Shown: positions 45,064 to 57,320 of the stretch, one piece after another
Numbering within the stretch: position 1 is the first letter of the stretch
Layout: every line of letters starts with the position of its first letter
Source of the DNA: Manihot esculenta
Lineage: Eukaryota > Streptophyta > Magnoliopsida > Malpighiales > Euphorbiaceae
Reading direction: 5' to 3'
Assembly: GCF_001659605.2 (NCBI RefSeq)
Contig: NC_035176.2
Span: forward strand, 19,113,122-19,177,121
DNA: 64,000 nt
Made by a program: the position numbers and the translations under genes
Notes under the pieces: model-generated
What the model was told of the DNA's origin: nothing
The model's database searches: none
Seen by the model: the letters and a program-made list of their open reading frames with translations, nothing else

Positions 45064-45685
45064 TAATGGTTTGTAAAAGTATTTTTTAAATAATTTTTTT
45101 AATATAAAATTGAAAGCTTCCAACACCCATCATGATTCCTCATAATGTTAATTCACCCCAATAAACTATTAGATTTATCATTAGTCATTGGATAATTTTG
45201 ATCCACATCTGCTATAATTTGAAATTTTTTTTAACATCACTTAACTTATTTTTATTTTCTAAAAAATTTTCTTAATTCAATTTAATTATCATTAAACTCA
45301 ATATAATATAATATTACAGGTTTCTAAATTAACTTAAATTAATGTTCATTTAAAATCTTGAGATGCTTTTTCAATATTGTCACTCAAATTCCTTTTCTTC
45401 TTTAACTTTAATCTGCATAATATAAAGTTTTTGTCACATGTGATTATATATTTATATGTTACAATAAATTAATTTTATTTCTTTCTTTTTATATCTCTTC
45501 TAATTTCACTTGTCTAATAAAATTTAATAAATCTTAAATATTTACATTACAACATACGTATTTACACTAATAGCATCATATAATATTCACTTAACAATTT
45601 TATTTAAATTATAAATATTTACATAATTGATATAATGTAAATAATTTTTTTATTTTAATATTAATTAAAAATTACTATTGGTAGA
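45064..45685. other. AT-rich spacer, no gene seen
   Basis: A/T-rich sequence between element 7 and an old LTR. No coding potential, LINE similarity or repeat structure is recognised. Confidence 0.55.
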
Positions 45686-48097
45686 TGTAACATGAAGCAG
45701 ATAATTATATTATCATGTTGGTCAAAGCTGTTGGTTCACGATGAAGTAGTTGGTAGGTTCCACGATTAGTGATTGTTCTGCTTGGTTTTTCTACAGTTTA
45801 CACGACCATAAATTGTGCAGGGAGCATGTTCTTCACATCCTGATACTACAGTAAGGTCAAGGAGGGTGTGGATTCTACACATGTGAGAGGGGTAGGGCCA
45901 AGTGACATACACATAGCGATGCTGGCCATGCATGTGTAGCAGTTTTTAGCCTTTTGTTGTTAACACTTTCTCATCACTTTTAATATGGCAGCATTAGTTT
46001 GTCCTTAGCATAACCAGTTGTTGGCCTGCCATTTGATCTCCAATTTTGACATTTCACATACAAACTAATTTGCTTTGGAAGAAATACAAGGAATGCTTCA
46101 TGTTTGATGAATGATGGTGGTTACAGTTTTCCTTGGTAAATAAATAGGCATATATTAGTTCCTATGTATTTCAATGAAGTCCTTTGAAATTGCCAAGGTA
46201 TTGGACATCTCTTAGCAGTAAAAGCTTTGATGGATCTTTTGTATAAATATTAGCCATCCATTATCTTCCTTATAGAAACTAAAAAGGGTCTCAGCCCGAT
46301 TGTGGGAGAAATTCTTCTCTCTTCTTCCGGGCAGAGGTAGGCCTATGATTCATTAATAATTTTGCCAAGATTTCTTCAAATTTCTTAGAGAATTCATAAG
46401 CTTTTCCTTTGATTTTTGAAGATTTGAGTTTGAATTTCAAGTTTTAATCTTTGGAGACCTTTGGAGACCTTCGGAGATCAATTGCCCTCTTCTCCAAGCC
46501 TTGGTTGCTGTCACCATTGTGTCTCCAAGAGGTAAGTTCAAATTCTTGCCTCTCTTCTATTTTTTTTTTTTAAGTTTTAAGTTTTAAAGCATCCTTAGGT
46601 TGTTTTAAATGTTTGGCTATGCATGCAAGATCTTTTAGACCTTTTGGGTTTTAAGTTGAATGATGTGCCTTAATCCATGATCGATGTATGCATGTTGAAG
46701 TTTGGGCTATCTCTAAGTGCTTCTAAGTGTGCTGGGTGGTTTATAGTTGCTTTTTAGCTTCTGCATGGATGTTAGGAAGCGTTGGGAAGCATTTTGTAGC
46801 TGTGAGTATAATGCAAAATCGGGTTCTTCCTTGTTGGAGAATCCAGGTTCGGCCGCCGAACCTGCCTGTGGAGGCAGCCTTTAAGCCGCCAAACCTGCCT
46901 CCAAAGAATTAACCTCCGGATCGGTGAAGGGACCTTCGGCCACCAAACCTGCCTCTGAAAGTGCCTTGTTCAGCTTTTTTCTGCTTATTTTCTACGAGTG
47001 TTCTTATGTGTTATTAGGGGTTTCTTGGGGGATTATTTTAAGTGTTGTAAAAGTTATGTTTGATTTCTCATTTAAGTCTATCTGTGTAGGATCGGACTTG
47101 GGAGACCGTAGAGGCTTGCAGTAAGATGCTTCAGTATTAAGCATGTGTCAGCCAGAGGTGAGTAGAATTAAACTAAATTATTATTTAAAGAAATCAAACT
47201 TTTTAAGCATGCTCATGCACGAATGAATGTCATGTATATGTAATTAGATTGTTTTGCAAATATGATGCATTGCATAATTTATTGTTGTTGTGGATGGATG
47301 TTGGATGACCCACTAGCCCTCAAGTATGTTATGATATATTATGATAGATACAGAAGTTTAGGTCGAGGCCCATTCTATGCCCCTGGCAATATATGTAAGA
47401 AAAAGTCCAGGTCGATAACTATTCTACGCTCTTGACACTATGAATATGTTATATTATGTTATGTTTAAGAGGAAGTTCTGAGGAGCACCCGTCATGGATT
47501 GGGCACCATTGGAATCTATAAAGGGTTACTGGTGACAAGTCCATCTTGATGTGAATTGTTTGTGTTGTGATGCATTCATACAATCATATGTTTTATTAAA
47601 CTATTTTTTTTTATGTTATGTTCACTAGGTTCTTGTAGCTTATTTCCTTTCCCCTAATCCTAGGTTTGCAGGATCAAAGTTAACTCGAAAAGTTGGCTGA
47701 GTTGTTAGTATAGCCTGTTGTAATAGTATAGCTATGGATATGTATTAGTTTGTGGATTAGAATTGTGCTTTGCCTGGGTTCTTCCTTGTAATCCTTGCTT
47801 CATGATCCTTTTATGTAAAAGCTTTTAAGTATAAGTTATGTTTGAACAAAGCTTGAGGCATGTAATGTTGACCTTACTGGAGCATTTGATGAGGGCTCTA
47901 GTATGGGTTTTATGTATTCAATTATGATGCATGCATAGGTCGAGTCATGCTTCATGTAATGGTTATGTTTTTGTTGTTCATGTGATCATGTATGGGATTA
48001 TATTAGGTGTAATAGGATGTATAGTAGGCTTGCTATGGGTTTCGGCAATCTTAAGCCGATCTAAGGTCGGTAGCGGTCCGATTCCCATGTCGTTACA
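45686..48097 (+). mobile_element. Old, diverged LTR of the same family in plus orientation
   Basis: The right end is certain (TCTAAGGTCGGTAGCGGTCC then GTCGTTACA at 48097). The left end is proposed at TGTAAC (45686) from the 6-bp inverted terminus. Recognisable are a TATA box (46242-46248), donor CAAGAG/GTAAG (near 46532), one intact palindrome (GTTCGGCCGCCGAACC near 46848), acceptor TGTGTAG/G (near 47090), donor AGAG/GTGAG (near 47158), and minisatellite units near 47360-47450. The flanks are GTAGA and TAGAT, which share TAGA but offset by one, so the duplication is not proven. Confidence 0.7.
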
Positions 48098-49167
48098 TAG
48101 ATGCTCATAGGAAGGGTCTCATTAAGGGTATAAAGATTGCACGATATGCTCCTTTAATTGTTGATGTCTTATTTGCATATGATACTTTGTTGTTTGCTTG
48201 AGCAACGAGACAAGAAGCTGATAATTTACTCGAGTCCTTCAGAGCTATACTGCCAATATAGTATACGTTCTGGTTACAGATTTTACTGCGTTGTTTAACT
48301 AGTCAGCATGTTGTATCTCAACCAGCTTGTTCTTATATTGTCAAACCAGACATTTGAAAGGGTATACGGTCTCTCCAAGTCTTTCCTACATTGAAAATTT
48401 TTCTTTGGCGACTTGTTCATAATGCTTTGCTAATCTCTATTAATTTAGTAAGATGTGATGTATTGCACAATCTTATATGCCCCATCTGTCGATCTCAACC
48501 TGAAACCTTGGAACATGTTTTCTTTTGGTGTTCACATGTTCGAGCAATTTGGTTTGTTATTCCCTGTGGTTATAAACCAGATTCTATGGATTTTTCTAGT
48601 TTTATGTTATGGTGGAAAACTATTTGAGAAAGGTTTCAGTTGGAGCTAGATGACCCTTTGCTATTGACTCTAGTCACTCTCACCTTATGGCATATATGGA
48701 AAGATAGAAATAGAGGTCTCTTTGATTTAGAACGTCTGGATCCTATTGCTACATTATAACGTATCTTTGTTGATTTTAGATAGCTATAAAAGAGTAGTGT
48801 TTTTGCTGATTTTTCTCACTTTTAATATTATAGATTCATTTATGTTGCTTGGAGTCCTCCCTTAAGAGAAAATATAAGGCTTAACTGCTATGTTGCATGG
48901 ATCCTTCTTTATTTGATTCACCATCCCTCATATAACCTCATATAACATATAATTGGGGAAGTAGATAGGAGTTATCAATTTTCACCATCTCTTTTCACCA
49001 TATCCCATATCAATTTAATACTTTTGCATACATAGTCACTAAATTCTATCTGAAAAGTTTACATTTAGCAGTTGTATCAATTACAGGATTTAATAGTTTT
49101 GTTGTAATTCTATTTTGCTGATAATACCAACTATGTAATGCAATTCTCTATTGCTGGTAAAAAAAAA
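48098..49167 (+). pseudogene. Degenerate LINE fragment (RT end, zf-RVT, RNase H-like), plus strand
   Basis: It reads AHRKGLIKGIKIARYAPL and VLFAYDTLLFA (FADD box changed to FAYD). Next come a zinc-finger-like MKIFLWRLVHNALLISINL with CPICRSQPETLEHVFFWC, then LTLWHIWKDRNRGLF and AWSPPLRENIRLNCYVAW, typical of plant LINE C-termini. Several stops interrupt it. It ends in an A-rich tract (49159-49170), the probable poly(A) tail. The LINE 5' part is absent on the other side of the neighbouring LTR. Confidence 0.75.
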
Positions 49168-52100
49168 TAAATTTTGCTATTAATTTACTAACTTTAATTA
49201 TTAAATTATTAAATATAAATTTATTATTTTGATTCTACTTTTCAAAAATAAATATCAAGATTTATTGAAAATAAAATAATAAAATATTAAATTATATGTT
49301 TCTTAAATTTTTAGGGTATTACATGTTGCGTACATTGTAAATAGGTTTTTAGTAGCATAAATATTTTAAATTTATTAGATTTTAATTAGAAAGAGTGAAA
49401 TTAGAACTTTCAAAAGTTAAATGATTATTAGTGAAGATTGACCCATGTTAATATGAAAACTAACAATATTCGGTTACAGTGATTTTAATATTAAAATTAA
49501 AGTTAAAAAAATTTTAAAAAAAATTAAAATTGAGTAATAATATTTAAAAAACCTAAAATTAAGTGAATATGAAAAAAAATTAACCGCAACTCATTTGGCC
49601 CCTGGCAATTTTTTTTTCCATTTTTGGGAAAATTAATTAGAGGGTTCCTTCTGCTTTGTGTATATAAATATGCCAACTTAAAAAAATAAGTAAAACTTTT
49701 AACTAGTTAATTGTGTAAAGAGTTAAACTTTTGGATTGAATTTTTAAAATATGAGAAAGGTATCTAATTTTCATTATTCATATTTTAAACTCTACTTTTT
49801 CGGTCGTTACGATTATTATTAAAAATCTAACTTTATGACGTTAATTCTTTTTATAATTTAATAATTAATATATATTGCATAATGATAAAATTTAATATTT
49901 ATTTACGTATAAAGTAAAACAATACTTTTAAAAAATTTAAATTATACAAGAAATGAAATATTGATTTTCATGCACATTAGCTCTGAAATTCAAAATCAAT
50001 CTTCAATTTATGAGAAATATAAGTTATTTTTTTCTATTAATTCAAAGTGTTTAAAGTTAGAACTATGTTTGGAAAGTTTAGGACCAATCATGAAAGTATG
50101 TAAATCACAAATATTAATGGCCATATTTTTCAAATTTTAATTTATTTACTTTTAAAAGCTTTTAGTATTTAATGTTTTTTTATGATACTATATATATAAA
50201 TTGAGAGTCAAGTTAACATTTTTTTTTAAAATGTGGACCGGAGATTGGGGGAGTAGAATATAATACTTCTCAAATTTACTTAGATACAATTACTATCAGA
50301 TTAAGTCTGTGAGTGCAGTCAAGTTAACATTATTAACAATAAAATTATTCTAATTTTGACTTGTTAAAAAAAAAAAATTTACACTCACATATTTAGTTTG
50401 GTGGTAAGTGCATCTGAATAAATTTGAGAAATCTCAAGTTCTACTCATCCGATTCTTAATCTCCATTTTAAAAAAATAAATAAATTTCATAATTTTTAAT
50501 AAAGTAAAAGATTACCTTGCAATCCTAAAAGAGGAATTTAACTATGAATTTTATTTGTATTCTAATTCGATTATGATTTGTATTTTCTTGTTTGTATTAG
50601 TAAGATTAGATTTTTTTTTTTAATTTAAATATAGTTATTTTATACTTCTTATTTTAACTAGGGTATATTTTATTTTATTTTATTACAACTAAGATTAAGA
50701 TTAGAAATATTATAAATAGTTATATTGTAATAATACTCCAAATAATAATATGATGGATTTGATTACGAAACTTTAGTTATTTAATTATTGCTTTACAAAG
50801 ATATTTTTTATTTGTATTCCCATATGTTTAGTTACTAATTATTAAGGATTTTTCCATGCGATATTTCTAATCTAGATTTTATAGGTACAAAATCTTCCAT
50901 TCTCATCACAATAGTTGTTAAGGGTATGGTAAAATAATCTTTAAAAGACATTTTTAGCATGTTTTGTTATCAAATTGTATGACAGAATTTTTTAATCACA
51001 GATTAATTATTAATTGATATCAAAACATGATAATAAATAAATTTATATTTATCTATGATTTTTTTATCATTATCTTTATTTATTTTATTGTTTCAGTTTT
51101 ATTTCATTATTTTAATTGAATTGATTTTTATTTCAATTTATCTCGTAGTTTTAGTTTATAATTAAATAAATTAATTATAAAAAAATAATATTATTTGCAT
51201 GTATCTTTTGAGGAAAAAAAAAAGAACATGGCACACAATAGAGGATGAGACATGAAACGTGCATAGGGGATGTTATTTTTCAACGATTTGAAGCAAATGC
51301 GATATTCAACATTTTTCAAGATTTTGAGTTTTGAAACTCAAAAACCAACTTTAGTATCTTAAGAAATTAAATTATTTTCAATTAATTCAAGGTTTTCGTG
51401 ATGAAAATTATATATAAGAAATATGAGAATAATCATAGAAAGATATTTGTGGCATGATTCATATGCATTAAAATCAATTGTGGCAGCTAACGACCTGAAT
51501 CTATATTTTCTTATGATGGCCCGTATTTTATTGGGGTGATTTTGGCCTTTAAATTATTTTGGACTTCAATGTTATTTAGTGTTTTTAGGTCTAATATGGC
51601 TAAGTTTTGAATATCTTATGTGTTAAAATTATATTGTTTTTTGATAAATTTAAAGAGATAAGATTTTGCTTATATTTTCTCCAAGTATGAAATTTAGTTT
51701 ATATTTTCTCTAAACAGAAAATTTAGCTTAGATTTTCTCCAAATAGCTAAATTTTCTCCTTTGGACAATCTACATTCAAATAAAGTTAGATTTTTGTTAT
51801 ATCAGATTTACTTTTCTTATTCAAATAAGATTATTTTATTTTTTTATTTCAACTATAATTTTTTTTTTTCTATTTTAATAAAAAAATATTTTCTTTTTCT
51901 ACTCAAGGATTAAGAGATTTTTTTTTATTATAAATAGTATTTATTCTTTATATAAGTGGAATACCATAAAGTTGATATTTTTTCTATAATAAGATATTTT
52001 TTTGTTGAATTTATGTTTATCTTTTATCATTTATAAAGATGATTATTCTAGTGTATTTCTCCATACTTAGTTAATTTATTAAGAATTTCTTATGTCATTT

Positions 52101-55100
52101 CTAGTTCAAATTATTGCTTAATTATATATATTTCTAATAAAATTAGTTGGTTAGAAATATAGTAGAGCAACTTTTAAAAATATTTTTAATGTTTTTCATC
52201 ATCAAGTTATATGATAGGATTTTTTTTATGACAAGTTGATCATGGATTCCGGTTTAGGAGAAAGTGAAAGCCTTATTCGATAAGCACAATATAAAGTTCA
52301 ATGCATTCTCGACCATCATAATAATTTGATTATGATAAGGTTCATAACGGATGTGAGGAGAATTATTATGAAGAAAAGCATTTAGATTACCCATTCTGTT
52401 GAAATCTCATCCGAGCTTGAAGAAGAGTTCATGGAAGATATCAAATTGGGAAAGAGTTAAGAATAAAAATGATGAACAAGATTGTGAAAGAGATGAGCCT
52501 ATATATGCCCAAGATGTTGCTCTTATTTCCAATTTGGGGGACTAGCATGATGAGGAGGTGAAAGACAACTATCATCTGAGCTTGATTTATGACTAATTTA
52601 TTTTACTCTCCCATTAAAACCCTTAAAATATGGTGAGAATTAGTTGATTTCACAAATAATGACAATATGTTTTCATGGTTTTTTTTTTTTTTTTGAAATG
52701 GAATATGTTTTCATGTTTTAAAACGTAATTATCATATCTCTTTTCTTTTTTTTTCCCCTAAAACTAACGTACTGTAAATCATAATTATTAGTAATCCTGT
52801 AAACTTATCATGTTTGAATAGTCAATAAATTATTGTTAAATGAAATTACATTGAGCTAAATGTTAAAAAGCTATTTTTCACATATAAGCTAATATCTGCT
52901 AAAATTAATTTATAAAAAATTATATTTATTAAGATAACATTAATGTTTAATTTAATATTAATATGTTAATGTTAATTTATAAAAATATCATTTACAAAAT
53001 ATAAATTTAATATTTTTTGAAATGTTTATAGTTCAAAATTTAAGTTATTTCCATTAAATAATCTATTTAATTTTTAACTTAGAAATAAATTTCAACCATA
53101 TTAAAAATTTAAACTATTGTATAATTATATTATAATTTTTAGTATTTTAAGGAGTACATTTGGAATTTATCTTGAAATCTATTGATTTTAGCTATTCAAT
53201 TATAATTGTAATCAATTTGTTCATAGCCACGCACGATTAACACTAAATGAATTGGAAAATAATTTATTTATCTTTCCTTAAACATTTTAAATTGGTCATG
53301 ACTCTTTACAGACGTTTACTTATCGATGTTATTCTCACTAATAATCATTTCTCTGAAAAGTAAAACATAGAAGAAATTTTAATTTCATATCCAAATACTT
53401 TTTATTTAAATAATATATAATCACATTACCAGACCATCTCAGCCTTTAATTCTCAAACAGTAAATTAAAGCATAAAAGTTTAAAGAGTGTGTTAGTGTTT
53501 ATGTATATATTTTTTATTTTCACAATGGTAAAAAAAAAAGAAAAGAAAAGAAAAATAAATATAAAATTTTCATAAAAATAAAACAGAAATTATCATCTTC
53601 GAATAATTTTTTTGCAATGTTTTCAAATAAACAAGTTGTATGTATATATTAAATATTAAAATAAGTTTTTAGATATTAAATTTATTTCATTAATTTGGTT
53701 TGAAATAAAATTATATGTCTAGGCCTCCTAGTATATAGTGGCTCTTTGGTCACCTTTGCATCGGTTATTTGATCAAGATTGCAATCATAGTCTTGGATAA
53801 AAGGAGTACAACAGAATGCCATCCTTCTCCAGAGAACTCACAAAATTGTCCGCACACCAATAAGGCGGATTATGAAATATTTTTTTTATAAAATAAAATT
53901 TTATGGAGAATTGAAGAACATGAAAAATGTCAACTACATCTAATCACAAAGAAAGCCTTCCAAATAGATTCATTCATTCCCCAGATTTTTTTAACAAGCA
54001 ACAAAATTAACCAAATATCAAACCCGAATCAAATACAAAAACAAAACTAACCATGCATCAAATACAAAACTTGAATCAATCATATATTAATCGAAATATA
54101 GAAATAATATTAATTAAATCCCAAATGAATATAGTTTATTTTTTACTCAAAACATCAAACACAAAATCAAATATAGAAGAAATACCATGAAACCTGTGAG
54201 ACTAATCAAATAACTCATGAATCAATTATCCAAATGCAAAAGAATACAACTACAAATAAAAATATGAATATTGAAAACATGCATTGGTCCAAATGAGATC
54301 AATGTATTGCGTGAAGAATAAGACGTCAGTTTGAAGTGCATTGTTGCCACTCCATTTGGCTAATCTACTTAAGAACACAAAAATGATGAAGATGAAGTAC
54401 AACATGTAGCCTTTAGTCTTATGGTGTCACGCCATCCATGATTTTATGGAGTTGTCAGTTCTATAGTCGTAGTGGTTTATGAGAGAAAGAGAAATGGAGA
54501 AGGAAGAAAATGAAGGGCACGAGGAGAAATTGATCAAATTATCTAGTTTAATCACTATAAAATATTCACAGTCGAGGATACCTTATTGGACGCAATTTAT
54601 TTAGTAAGATTGTCACCTTTTTCTCTCTCCATGAATTAGCATGAGATGTTAATGGAAGTGGAATGGTGAATCTCGTGCCATAAAATATGTGATGTCTAAA
54701 CATATACAAGGATATTAATGAAATAAGTAAATTGAACATATGGTGCTCAAATAATATACATGTGGTTTACTATTATCAATATCTTATTATCTAATCATAC
54801 TAATGCATATAATCCTTATAAGGTGATTCAAGTATCTCGTGTATAACTGATTTGAGTTTGATATCTCTCCAATCCTTATACAATGTATAAGTTCGTAGAT
54901 GTTTGTTGCCTCATATTAGTTATGTATAGAGATAGGTAATAAATCAAGAGGGGATTTAATATCCTAAGCAAATAGGGAGAAAATCCTATAGTGATTTAAT
55001 TGTTCTTAATACTAAAAACTTGACTAAGACAAATAGACTTAATTAGAAAAGTGTTTTTAAAGGGTCTTAATCATCAAGAATTAGAATTAACATATCATAT

Positions 55101-56419
55101 GATAAAAAAAATTGGGGTTTGATTTCTATTATGACCCTAACTGAAATCAGGATTTCTAGATTCTAATAAATGGTAAGTATGACTAAAGTCCAGAAGAAAT
55201 GGAATAACACATTCATATTAATTGGATAGCTTTGGAATATTATGCTAGATATCACCCAAATTTTATGAGAACTGAGACTGAATAGGGAATTTCACTAATA
55301 ATATAAGTGGAAAGGTATTTCCATAAATTTTATAAGATGATATGCTCATTGCCAATTGAGAATAAATCTACAGAACCACACACAATAAAACTAACTCGAG
55401 CAAGAATATTAATTAAATTTGATTAATTGATTGAATTAATAAATTTAGTTGAGCAAAAGTCATGCCAAAGTCCTTAGCAAGACTTGAAATGATATCCAAC
55501 TTGTGAGTAAAATTTATTAATTATGGAGGATAGGTTTATTAATTTACGAGATGAAGTAATGGAACATAAATGAAAATGATTTTCTAATTTATGAGATTTA
55601 TGTTGATCGGAGAAATTGAAATTGAGAGAATAACTTAAAGATTTCTAATTAAAGTGAACACCATTTACTGGGACTTTAGATGTAACATCTTAAATTTATG
55701 TAGAGAAATAATATTTACAATTAATATTAGAGATAAAAAAGAACTTAATAATAAGTTGAGGATGGGGTTTAAATTAAATTTGGATTTGAAATTTTAATTC
55801 TTGAAGGGTTGGATATAAAATACAAATTTTAAAGAGACTGAATAACAAAAAAGAAAGTTTGAACAAAAATTGGATGATCAAAATGCAAATCTTATTTAAA
55901 GGGACAACAACTATCTAGGTGGCTTTATCTTCTGGAGCCATTTGTTATGTAAAAGAAAATAAGAAAAAGGGGAATAAAAGAAGCAGGTTTAGGAAAGACA
56001 TGGGACATTTTATTTCTCAAAATCCCACAAAAGTATTATTTGGCTCAGTCTACTCTTTTTGTCTCTCTCCTGTTTTACAGGGAATGAGAGTCCGCGAGAG
56101 AGATGTTGGAAGTAAAAAGTCATAAATGAGAAATTAGATATGTGAATAGGATTGGAAATGAATAAGTTTTTAAAAATAATAGAAAAGGAACAAGTTGCTC
56201 ATTAATCTATAGAGCTACGTATAATATATGATTCTTGACATATTTTGTAGCTATGTTTGTTTAGTTTAGTTTGGATTGTGAACAAATTATTTTAATATAA
56301 CTAACGTGAGAAATGAGAAGTTCAGTGAAAGTTATAATGTTTACTGCATTATTCTAGTAAATTCAAGATATATATATATATTTTTGAAATGGAATTCAAG
56401 ATATTAAATAGTAGATAAA
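49168..56419. other. AT-rich intergenic DNA without recognisable genes
   Basis: About 7.3 kb of strongly A/T-rich sequence. Open frames are short and show no family resemblance. A stretch near 50500-51000 and one near 51800-52240 look like diverged copies of each other. A purine-rich simple repeat lies near 53530-53560. A TGTAACATC start near 55681 resembles old LTR termini but has no partner that I can find. Confidence 0.5.
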
Positions 56420-56568
56420 GTTTTATCATAAGAGTTTGATCTAAATTTATTATTAAAGAATATGCATGTAATAGAGAAGTTATTTCAAAAAATTACACCC
56501 TTACAAATATGTTTAATATAAAATTATGAGAATATTAGAAAGAATAAGAGATTAGAAACGTAATCAAG
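56420..56568 (+). repeat. Tandem duplication, copy 1 left part (split by element 8)
   Basis: CATAAGAGTTTGATC through AGAATAAGAGATTAGAAACG matches 63320-63468. Rejoined with 63178-63310 across element 8 it forms a unit of about 290 bp that is repeated next door. Confidence 0.75.
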
Positions 56569-57320
56569 TGATGCAAAAATCTCAGCCTATTAAAGACTGA
56601 AACGACACATATTATAATAAAAGGAACTTAGTTCAAAAAATAATTACTCAATCTAAAGCACCCTTAATTAACATGCAATTAAGAATAGTTATAACTAATT
56701 GATTTTAAGTGCAGCAATAATAAAAACTATACATATTAATAGCAAACCTTATTCGTGATACAATGTCAAGAACCAAAATCTCTCTTAAACTTTCAAAGAA
56801 GAATCGCGTAAAACAATTTTGTTGAATAATTGATAATATGTTCACATTATTAAAAGAGAGATGTTTTATATACCCTAGGGCAACCTACCTCAATTAGAAA
56901 AAAAAATCTATACTACTTAAATAACTAAATAGAATATGGTGACAATATCATAAGATCCATGATCTTTGTTACTACCCACTACTATGCATAGATCCATGAT
57001 TTATGCTACTATCCACTACTAGTTAACTACCAACAATTGAATAATTACACACTACTGGATAATTACCCACTACTGAATTAGTGATGAGGAATCTATTAAT
57101 ATAAATACAAAATTTGAACTGTCAATAAAGACACATTCGGCCTAATTAACTTGGAATGGCCGGATTGTCTTCAACTTAAAAATGAACTTGCAAAACTTTA
57201 ATATATCCCTTCATGAATCCTTGAAGTGCTTCCTTAAACTTCCTAGATCTCAACCTTGTAATTGGTCCTTAAGACAATATTAGCTCATTATTTTTTGTAT
57301 TGTTGGTTGTGTTTACATCA
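56569..57320 (-). repeat. Element 8 3' LTR, 752 bp
   Basis: TGATGC to TTACATCA. It shares the same order of motifs with the right LTR (CACCCTTAATTAACATGCAA, CATTCGGCCTAATTAACTTG) but has many substitutions and indels, so the insertion is old. The pol frame of element 8 runs 52 bp into it. An AGAGAGAAGGGA purine tract (minus strand) precedes it at about 57322-57335. Confidence 0.9.

Noticed and set aside
46727..47124. Two short plus-strand open frames in the old LTR
   Set aside because: They correspond to the palindrome and leader region of the LTR seen in all other copies.
55919..56125. Small 68-codon open frame in the AT-rich block
   Set aside because: No family resemblance, lysine/arginine-rich low complexity, and no promoter or conservation evidence.
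55681..56419. Possible LTR starting TGTAACATC near 55681
   Set aside because: No matching terminus, partner LTR, primer site or target duplication could be found by eye.
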